Below are positions 1 to 4,398 of a stretch of 5,132 bases of DNA, piece after piece; within the stretch, counting starts at the first letter, position 1, and every line of letters starts with the position of its first letter. Where the stretch lies: positions 1 to 5,132 of the forward strand of contig CAMWLA010000092.1 of assembly GCA_947174975.1 (NCBI GenBank). The letters are read 5' to 3'. The notes under the pieces were generated by a model, which was given only the letters and a program-made list of their open reading frames with translations, ran no database searches and was not told where the DNA came from. This stretch comes from an uncultured Clostridia bacterium. GTDB taxonomy: Bacteria; Bacillota; Clostridia; Christensenellales; Borkfalkiaceae. A program made the translations under genes and the position numbers.

Positions 1-114
1 GTTTAAAAGAGCATAAACCAACGCCGCTTGCGAACGGGTACGCTTCTGTTCCAGCACCGAAATCTTTTTTCTGCTTGCATTAATTGCTTTTTTAAGTTTT
101 GATTTCTGTAACAT
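1..114 (-). CDS. Small basic protein of unknown function, 3' end cut off by window edge
   Basis: An open frame of 38 codons runs from an ATG at 114-112 to the window edge without a stop. The start is supported by a strong Shine-Dalgarno sequence, AAGGGG (127-122), 7 nt upstream. The visible protein is rich in Lys, Arg, Gln and Ala, begins MLQKSKLKKA and continues with LEQKRTRSQAALV near residues 21-33. It has no signal peptide or membrane segment, and its charged/aliphatic spacing suggests a helical, possibly coiled-coil protein, probably cytoplasmic. I do not recognise the family. Ribosomal protein bS20 was considered because that protein is also small, basic and helical, but its usual N-terminal pattern is absent. 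It lies downstream of the HPt gene on the same strand, beyond a 187-nt gap holding a structured element and a possible promoter, so it is probably separately transcribed. That it is a gene is fairly sure; its role is unknown. Confidence 0.7.
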   Translation of the reverse strand, partial: MLQKSKLKKAINASRKKISVLEQKRTRSQAALVYALLN

Positions 115-135
115 AAGAAAACCCCTTTATTTATA

Positions 136-164
136 TATAAACTTTAAATTGTAATAAGAAACAA
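136..164 (-). promoter_or_regulatory. Possible sigma-A-type promoter for the small basic protein gene
   Basis: On the minus strand, TTGTTT (164-159) is followed by 17 nt and TTTATA (141-136), in a very AT-rich stretch about 20 nt upstream of the ribosome binding site at 127-122. Each hexamer matches the consensus at only about three of six positions, so the spacing and location carry most of the argument. Other AT-rich hexamers nearby could serve as the -10. Confidence 0.25.
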
Positions 165-189
165 CATTATTTATTTCGTCGGTTACTAT

Positions 190-300
190 GAACAAGCAAG
201 AGCAGGAAACCGCGTAAACCGCAAGGGAGCTTACATAGAAGTAAGTGACCGAAGCGGTGCGTAAGGTTGACGAACTATTGCGCCGTTCAGAGGAAGCGAC
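190..300. repeat. Foldable intergenic element, candidate dispersed repeat or structured RNA
   Basis: This non-coding stretch is clearly richer in G and C than the AT-rich sequence at 115-180 beside it. On either strand it can fold into a long interrupted hairpin. ACCGC (218-222) pairs with GCGGT (254-258), GG (226-227) with CC (249-250), and CTTAC (230-234) with GTAAG (241-245), around a 6-nt loop (235-240). A short second hairpin pairs GAAC (272-275) with GTTC (285-288). The heptamer AAACCGC is directly repeated at 207-213 and 216-222, and GTAA recurs at 214, 241 and 261. The element directly follows the HPt stop codon (304-302). No T-run follows the hairpins on the minus strand, so it is not a standard intrinsic terminator. 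Its outer limits are approximate, and repetition elsewhere in the genome is an inference. Confidence 0.45.
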
Positions 301-301
301 A

Positions 302-652
302 TTATAACATTTGGATGCACGCCATTGTCAGCGCATAATCTTTTTTGACTTTCTTCAACAGCGGTTCCAAATCTTCGCCGTATTCCTGTCTGCCGCGAAG
401 CGCTTCGGTAAGATTGCTTGCAGAGTATGCAAGATTTGTAATAGACATATTTTTGCAGACGCCCTTTAAGGTATGCGCCGCACGGAAAGCCTCTTCCATG
501 TTTTTGCTTTCCATTGCACTGCAAAGCTGCGCAAAGCTGGGATCGCTTAAAACCTTGATTAAAAACTTTTTAATTCTTTCGTCGGTCCTAAGTCTGCTTA
601 AAACGTCTTGATAATCGCCTTTCATGACCTCATAACATTCTTCAACGGTCAT
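302..652 (-). CDS. Stand-alone histidine phosphotransfer (HPt) domain protein
   Basis: The 116-residue protein is essentially one HPt domain, a cytoplasmic four-helix bundle that carries a phosphoryl group between response regulator receivers or from a hybrid kinase. The signature AAHTLKG (residues 58-64) places the phosphorylatable histidine at His60, followed by Gly64 and a helix containing LAYSASNLTEALR (74-86), as usual for the family. Its length is normal for single-domain HPt proteins, and there is no kinase or membrane part. The ATG at 652-650 follows AAGGAG (666-661) by 8 nt. It starts 24 nt after the stop of the receiver/HD-GYP/GGDEF gene, so the two are almost surely co-transcribed. 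The likely partner is that neighbour's receiver domain, with His60 supplying or draining phosphate at Asp56 (inference). No cognate kinase is in the window. The TAA stop is followed directly by the structured element. Confidence 0.9.
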   Translation of the reverse strand: MTVEECYEVMKGDYQDVLSRLRTDERIKKFLIKVLSDPSFAQLCSAMESKNMEEAFRAAHTLKGVCKNMSITNLAYSASNLTEALRGRQEYGEDLEPLLKKVKKDYALTMACIQML

Positions 653-658
653 ATTTTT

Positions 659-666
659 ATCTCCTT
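659..666 (-). promoter_or_regulatory. Ribosome binding site of the HPt gene
   Basis: AAGGAGAT on the minus strand lies just beyond the stop codon of the upstream c-di-GMP enzyme gene; its AAGGAG core ends 8 nt before the HPt ATG. It fixes the HPt start and shows independent initiation within a two-gene operon. Confidence 0.8.
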
Positions 667-676
667 GCGGAAAAAA

Positions 677-2710
677 TTATTTGAGAATATTTTTCATCGT
701 TTCGTCGTAGAAACGATATGCATTCTTCCCGCTCTTTTTGACAGCGTAGGCAGCTGTATCCGCCCTTGCGAACAGTCTTTCGTAATCGGTGATACCGCCT
801 TCGGTACAAGCGATGCCCATACTGACGCTTATCTTAAAATCGGTAAACTCTTGCGTAAGGCACTTGAATATCCGCTTAATCTGCGCCTCTATGGAACGCT
901 TATATTCCATAAATATGATAAACTCGTCTCCGCCGATTCTTGCTACGATATCCTCGTCACGCGTGTTTTCGCGTGCAACCTTTGCGATATGTTCGATTAC
1001 CTCGTCACCGAAAAGATGTCCTCGCGTGTCGTTGGCTTGCTTCAGATTGTCCATATCGAACATAATGAGAGCAAACTTTCTCTTGCCCGCGTTAGCAAGC
1101 AAATCGTTTATTCTCTGCTTCGCCGCGCGGTAATTCAAAAGACCGGTACGGAAATCTTTTTCAACTTCGGTTTCAAGATATTTTATTTCGTTAATCTCTT
1201 CGTTAACGTCGACTATCTTTCCGATTGCGCCCTCTAATTCGGGCTTGTCGTTATCGTTCCACATAGTGCGGACGTAAACCTTGCACCACGTTTTCGCGCC
1301 CTTTATATCGAGAAGATATTTTTCGATAATGCTGGGATTTTCGGGCGATGTCGCCTTGATTTTTGCAATTAAATCTTTAAAATCTTTTTTTGCGAAAACT
1401 TTTTTGCCGAACTCGCTGTCAGCGGGGTTGTAGATAGTTACTGGCAACCCCAAAAATTCCGCGCACCAGTCGGAAAAGGTAATCATTTCCGGAACGGCGT
1501 TGTATTCGAATATTACCTCTCGCGAAAGCGATGAAAGTATTTTAAATCTATTGCGCTCGTGCTCCAACAGCTTTATGGTTCTGTTTGAAACCTCCGTTCC
1601 CTCGTTTTTGAGTGTGCGCACCAAAGTATTGTTTATATCGTTTTCAGCCGCATCGTCGAAGGACACTTGCTTTAATTTTCTTTCAAGCTCTTTATGACAG
1701 CTCTTGAAGCAGTCCAAAAGCAACGGATTGAACGCACCGCACTCGCCTTTCAGAATCATATTCACCGCTTGCTCGTGCGGGAAAGAAGGCTTATACACAC
1801 GGCGCGAAGTCAGCGCGTCGTAGACGTCGGCAAGCGCAACCACTTGCGCGGAAATGGGAATTTCTTCACCCTTTAAGCCGTCGGGATATCCGCTACCGTC
1901 AAACCTTTCGTGGTGCCAGCGGCAAATTTCATAGCTCTCCTTAATGAGCGGTTCGCTGCTTCTGAAAGGAATATCTTCAAGCATCTTCGCGCCCTCTAAG
2001 GTGTGAGATTTCATTATCTCGTACTCCTCGGCGGTGAGCTTACCCTCTTTGTTGAGTATCTCCGAGGGAATGGTTATTTTGCCTACGTCGTGCAAAGCCG
2101 AAGCGTTACTGATAAGCGTTATCCGCTTAGGACTCAAATCGTATTTATCGGTAGTTTTTGCAAGCTGTTGCAATAAAAACTCGGTTATGGCGTGAACGTG
2201 CAGAACGTGCAGTCCGCTTTCGCCGTTTCTGAACTCGACTATGTGAGAGAGTATCTCAATCATAAGCCGGTTGTCTTTTTCCTTTTCGTAAATCTGCGCG
2301 GCAAGGCGCGAGGATAAATCTCTCTGCTTTTCGCCGAGAATCACATTGCTGTCAACGCGGTGGCGAACGGTACGCTCGTCAAACGGGCGGGAAATATATT
2401 CGACTGCGCCGAGCCCGTAAGCTTTGTCCATGAAGGTTGAAGCCGTTTCCGCCGAAATCATTATGACCGGAATATGCTTTATCCAGCCCTTCTTGTTCAT
2501 AAGCTTCAACAGTCCGAAGCCGTCCATAACGGGCATAACGATATCGAGAAGCATCAAGCAGATATCCATCTCATGCTCTTGAATTATCCTTGAAGCGACA
2601 AGCCCGTTTTCAGCTTCGAGAATGTCGTAGTCTGCTGAAAGCATATCTTCAAGCAAAGCGCGATTGAGTTCGGAATCGTCTACGATAAGAATTGTCTTTT
2701 TTGTGTTCAT
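677..2710 (-). CDS. Response regulator with receiver, HD-GYP, PAS-like and GGDEF domains (c-di-GMP turnover)
   Basis: This 677-residue cytoplasmic protein has four parts. Residues 5-120 are a receiver with acidic pair D11/D12, phosphoacceptor D56 (LLDIVMP) and S86; the usual conserved Lys is Arg108 (ISRPF). Residues about 150-345 are an HD-GYP phosphodiesterase domain with H168, HD at 207-208, K211, H236, HH at 266-267, GYP at 274-276 and D295, all expected metal or active-site positions. Residues about 390-505 look like a PAS_3-type sensor. Residues about 515-670 are a GGDEF domain with D552, N560, D569, intact GGDEF (593-597) and an RxxD inhibitory site (584-587). It should therefore both break down and make cyclic di-GMP, under phosphorylation control. 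GGDEF C-terminal to HD-GYP is an unusual order. The ATG at 2710 follows GGGG by only 4 nt, a modest ribosome site. It is the first gene of an operon with the HPt gene. Which activity dominates cannot be told from sequence. Confidence 0.93.
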   Translation of the reverse strand: MNTKKTILIVDDSELNRALLEDMLSADYDILEAENGLVASRIIQEHEMDICLMLLDIVMPVMDGFGLLKLMNKKGWIKHIPVIMISAETASTFMDKAYGLGAVEYISRPFDERTVRHRVDSNVILGEKQRDLSSRLAAQIYEKEKDNRLMIEILSHIVEFRNGESGLHVLHVHAITEFLLQQLAKTTDKYDLSPKRITLISNASALHDVGKITIPSEILNKEGKLTAEEYEIMKSHTLEGAKMLEDIPFRSSEPLIKESYEICRWHHERFDGSGYPDGLKGEEIPISAQVVALADVYDALTSRRVYKPSFPHEQAVNMILKGECGAFNPLLLDCFKSCHKELERKLKQVSFDDAAENDINNTLVRTLKNEGTEVSNRTIKLLEHERNRFKILSSLSREVIFEYNAVPEMITFSDWCAEFLGLPVTIYNPADSEFGKKVFAKKDFKDLIAKIKATSPENPSIIEKYLLDIKGAKTWCKVYVRTMWNDNDKPELEGAIGKIVDVNEEINEIKYLETEVEKDFRTGLLNYRAAKQRINDLLANAGKRKFALIMFDMDNLKQANDTRGHLFGDEVIEHIAKVARENTRDEDIVARIGGDEFIIFMEYKRSIEAQIKRIFKCLTQEFTDFKISVSMGIACTEGGITDYERLFARADTAAYAVKKSGKNAYRFYDETMKNILK

Positions 2711-2736
2711 TTATCCCCAAAGCTCTATAAAGCTAA

Positions 2737-2751
2737 CAGTATACCAGTATA
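2737..2751. repeat. Tandem CAGTATA direct repeat in the 5' leader
   Basis: CAGTATA occurs at 2737-2743 and again at 2745-2751, separated by one base (8-bp period). It lies just downstream of the predicted transcription start (near 2757) of the c-di-GMP enzyme operon, where a bound repressor could block transcription. A regulatory role is inference; the sequence is AT-rich and short. Confidence 0.35.
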
Positions 2752-2769
2752 TTATTCGTGCTAATAATA
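2750..2769. promoter_or_regulatory. Inverted repeat overlapping the -10 and start point, possible operator
   Basis: TATTATT (2750-2756), a 6-base spacer, and AATAATA (2763-2769) form a perfect 7-bp inverted repeat. The right arm covers the -10 hexamer of the operon promoter and the spacer covers the predicted start point, the classic place for a repressor site. The arms are purely A/T, so chance is a real alternative. Confidence 0.35.
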
Positions 2770-2792
2770 CTACAATTCATTACTTTTGTCAA
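2764..2792 (-). promoter_or_regulatory. Sigma-A-type promoter of the c-di-GMP enzyme / HPt operon
   Basis: The minus strand carries a perfect -35 TTGACA (2792-2787), a 17-nt spacer (2786-2770) and a -10 TATTAT (2769-2764) matching the consensus at five of six positions. The predicted start is near 2757, giving a leader of about 47 nt before the ATG at 2710. The upstream sigG terminator (2831-2862) separates this promoter from the sporulation locus, so this operon is probably expressed in vegetative cells. Confidence 0.85.
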
Positions 2793-2805
2793 CAAATATC
2801 GCCTT

Positions 2806-2815
2806 GATTTAAATC
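2806..2815. promoter_or_regulatory. Perfect 10-bp palindrome upstream of the -35 box
   Basis: GATTTAAATC is a perfect palindrome 13 bp upstream of the TTGACA box, in the spacer between the sigG terminator and the next promoter. It could be a dimeric regulator site, but it is short and AT-rich, so only the palindrome itself is certain. Confidence 0.25.
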
Positions 2816-2830
2816 GATAGAATATTACGG

Positions 2831-2862
2831 AAAAAGGGCGCGTCATTTCAAGACGCACCCTT
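2831..2862 (-). terminator. Intrinsic terminator after sigG
   Basis: On the minus strand, AAGGGTGCGTC (2862-2852), a 7-nt loop and GACGCGCCCTT (2844-2834) form an 11-bp stem with one G-U wobble, ending in a run of five Ts (2835-2831). The wobble position would be a C-A mismatch in plus-strand RNA, so the hairpin is built for minus-strand transcription. It begins 16 nt after the sigG stop codon and should end the spoIIGA-sigE-sigG unit. Confidence 0.9.
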
Positions 2863-2878
2863 ATTATTATATGATTTT

Positions 2879-3649
2879 TTAACCTATACAGCTTTTAATT
2901 TGCTTTAACGCACTTTTTTCAAGGCGCGATACCTGCGCTTGGGAAATGCCCACCTCTTGCGAAATTTCGGTCTGGGTCTTACCCTCGAAATATCTTAGAA
3001 GCAGAATTTCTTTTTCTCTCTTTTCTAATTTTTGCATTGCCTCGTATAAGGCCGCCTTTTCCGTCCACACCTCGTCGTTGTTCTTTACGTCGAAAATCTG
3101 GTCCATCAACAAAAGCGTGTCGCCCGATTTATTATACACCGGTTCGTATAAAGATACGGGGTCGGAAATCGCGTCCAGCGCGTAAGCCACTTCGGAAACA
3201 GCGATATTCATTTCCTTGGCGATTTTGTCGTAGGTTACGTCCTCGTCGTCAAGTTCAAGTTTTTCTCTGACTTTCAGAACCTGATACGCCGTGTCGCGTA
3301 TACTCCTCGAAACCCTAAGGCTGTTGCCGTCGCGAAGGTATCTTTTGATTTCGCCCAAAATCATAGGAACCGCGTATGTGGAAAACCTTACGCCTACGGT
3401 GATATCGAAGTTGTCTATCGCCTTGATAAGCCCCACGCAGCCCGCTTGAAAGACGTCGTCCGCGTTTGCGTTCTTTGCCCAGAAACGGCGCACGAGCGAC
3501 AAAACCAAACGCAAGTTTCCGGTAATGAACTGCTGGCGCGCTTCGTCGTCGCCCGCCTTCAATCTGAGCATAAGCTCTTGCTGTTCCTTTTGGGAATACA
3601 CGGGAAGCGACGATGTGTTGACACCGCAAATTTCTACTTTTTGTAACAT
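2879..3649 (-). CDS. sigG: RNA polymerase sporulation sigma factor SigG (late forespore)
   Basis: The 256-residue protein matches the sigma-70 family member sigma-G throughout. It has the characteristic N-terminal KVEICGVNTS (residues 4-13), region 2 at about 24-110 including GNLRLVLSLVRRF (44-56) and RFSTYAVPMILGEIKRYLRD (88-107), region 3 at about 112-190 with RVSRSIRD and DPVSLYEPVY (163-172), and region 4 with the helix-turn-helix KTQTEISQEVGISQAQVSRL (224-243). Sigma-G directs RNA polymerase to late forespore genes, such as those for spore DNA protection and germination, after engulfment. The length is close to the 260 residues of Bacillus subtilis SigG. The ATG at 3649 follows AGGAGG by 6 nt. 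It lies 53 nt after sigE with no terminator between, so read-through from the spoIIG promoter is likely, while the genus-wide pattern also gives sigG its own forespore promoter. Thr43 sits where B. subtilis has Asn45. A strong terminator follows. Assignment to sigma-G rather than sigma-F is secure from the N-terminus and synteny. Confidence 0.97.
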   Translation of the reverse strand: MLQKVEICGVNTSSLPVYSQKEQQELMLRLKAGDDEARQQFITGNLRLVLSLVRRFWAKNANADDVFQAGCVGLIKAIDNFDITVGVRFSTYAVPMILGEIKRYLRDGNSLRVSRSIRDTAYQVLKVREKLELDDEDVTYDKIAKEMNIAVSEVAYALDAISDPVSLYEPVYNKSGDTLLLMDQIFDVKNNDEVWTEKAALYEAMQKLEKREKEILLLRYFEGKTQTEISQEVGISQAQVSRLEKSALKQIKSCIG

Positions 3650-3655
3650 AATAAA

Positions 3656-3661
3656 CCTCCT
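3656..3661 (-). promoter_or_regulatory. Ribosome binding site of sigG
   Basis: A perfect AGGAGG lies 6 nt upstream of the sigG ATG and decides the start in favour of the MLQKVEICG N-terminus. Confidence 0.9.
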
Positions 3662-3665
3662 CAGA

Positions 3666-3689
3666 TACTATGTACTTTTGCAGTGTCAA
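3666..3689 (-). promoter_or_regulatory. Possible promoter elements between sigE and sigG
   Basis: Within the 53-nt gap the minus strand shows TTGACA (3689-3684), a perfect vegetative -35, and CATAGTA (3672-3666), which fits the CATnnTA -10 pattern of sigma-G-type promoters. The two are only 11 nt apart and so do not form one promoter. No good -35 for a forespore sigma factor stands 16-18 nt upstream of CATAGTA, and no good vegetative -10 stands about 17 nt from TTGACA. In B. subtilis sigG has its own forespore promoter in this gap; here the match is only partial. Confidence 0.25.
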
Positions 3690-3702
3690 CTTTAATATTT
3701 AA

Positions 3703-4398
3703 TTAAATCTTCTTGGAGATATCCCTTTTTAATTTTGATATTATTTTCTTTTCAAGCCTTGATATGTAGCTTTGCGAAATACCCAATTTATCCGCGACGT
3801 CCTTTTGCGTCATTTCCTCGCCGCCGTCCAAGGCAAAGCGCATACGCATAATTTTCTGTTCGCGCTGGGAAAGCTTTGAAAGCGAAGCTTGCAACAGCTC
3901 TCTTTCCACTCCGCCCTCGATATCGGAATAAACGCAGTCCGCGTCCGTGCCCATAACGTCGGATAATAATAGCTCGTTGCCTTCCCAGTCGGTGTTTAAA
4001 GGTTCGTCGAAGCTGACTTCCTGTTTAAGGCGCGAAAGCCGCCTTAAATACATTAAAATTTCGTTTTCAATGCACCTTGACGCGTAAGTTGCAAGCTTGA
4101 TATTCTTGTCCGACTTAAAGGAATTAATAGCCTTGATAAGCCCTATCGTGCCGACGGAAACGAGGTCGTCGCCGTCCGCTCCGCTGCCTTCGAACTTTTT
4201 GGCTATGTACACTACTAAGCGGAGATTGTGTTCGACAAGCTCAGACTTGGCTTGCTCGTCACCGTTTTCAAGGCGGGAAATTTTGTCGCTCTCTTCCTCG
4301 GGCGAAAACGGCAAAGGCAACGCTTCCGTTCCGCAGATATAGTCGAGAGTGTTTTTGCCGAATATAAGCGCTAAAAGCTGTTTGATTTTTTCTAACAT
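3703..4398 (-). CDS. sigE: RNA polymerase sporulation sigma factor pro-SigE (early mother cell)
   Basis: The 231-residue protein is pro-sigma-E, the first mother-cell sigma factor of sporulation. It starts with an amphipathic pro-sequence (MLEKIKQLLALIFGKN) that holds it inactive at the membrane until SpoIIGA cleaves it. The conserved stretch DYICGTEALPLP (19-30) aligns with YYIGGSEALPPP of B. subtilis, placing the cleavage region near residues 18-21. Region 2 follows at about 40-120 with NLRLVVYIAKKF (58-69) and ATYASRCIENEILMYLRR (103-120), then VSFDEPLN (128-135) and NELLLSDV (141-148), and region 4 with helix-turn-helix TQKDVADKLGISQSYISRLE (197-216). It is 8 residues shorter than B. subtilis SigE (239), all accounted for by the shorter pro-sequence. 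The ATG overlaps the spoIIGA stop by 7 nt and has GGAGGAG just upstream, so protease and substrate are translationally coupled. Conservation is very high and the call is secure. Confidence 0.98.
   Translation of the reverse strand: MLEKIKQLLALIFGKNTLDYICGTEALPLPFSPEEESDKISRLENGDEQAKSELVEHNLRLVVYIAKKFEGSGADGDDLVSVGTIGLIKAINSFKSDKNIKLATYASRCIENEILMYLRRLSRLKQEVSFDEPLNTDWEGNELLLSDVMGTDADCVYSDIEGGVERELLQASLSKLSQREQKIMRMRFALDGGEEMTQKDVADKLGISQSYISRLEKKIISKLKRDISKKI

Noticed and set aside
1..114. Ribosomal protein bS20 (rpsT) for the leftmost gene
   Set aside because: It is small, basic and helical, but the typical bS20 N-terminus and repeated Lys/Arg pattern are not present.
218..258. Intrinsic terminator for the HPt operon
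   Set aside because: The hairpin is interrupted and no T-run follows it on the minus strand.
231..524. A 97-codon minus-strand frame running through the HPt gene end and the intergenic element
   Set aside because: It overlaps the HPt gene in another frame and its tail only translates the structured element; no ribosome site supports it.
608..1237. A long open frame of 209 codons on the plus strand, antisense to the GGDEF part of the c-di-GMP enzyme gene
   Set aside because: It is the mirror of a strongly conserved coding region, has no recognisable domain and low-complexity cysteine/phenylalanine-rich content, so it is a shadow frame.
2721..2734. Small AGCT/AGCT hairpin just before the ribosome site of the c-di-GMP enzyme gene, as a riboswitch or translational control
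   Set aside because: The stem is only 4-5 bp, and the 47-nt leader is too short for a c-di-GMP riboswitch aptamer.
677..3649. Functional link between the sporulation locus and the c-di-GMP operon through shared transcription
   Set aside because: A clear terminator after sigG and a separate strong promoter show two independent units; adjacency alone is weak evidence.
3315..3689. A 124-codon minus-strand frame overlapping sigG
   Set aside because: It is another frame of the well-conserved sigG gene, with an Arg-rich translation of no known family.
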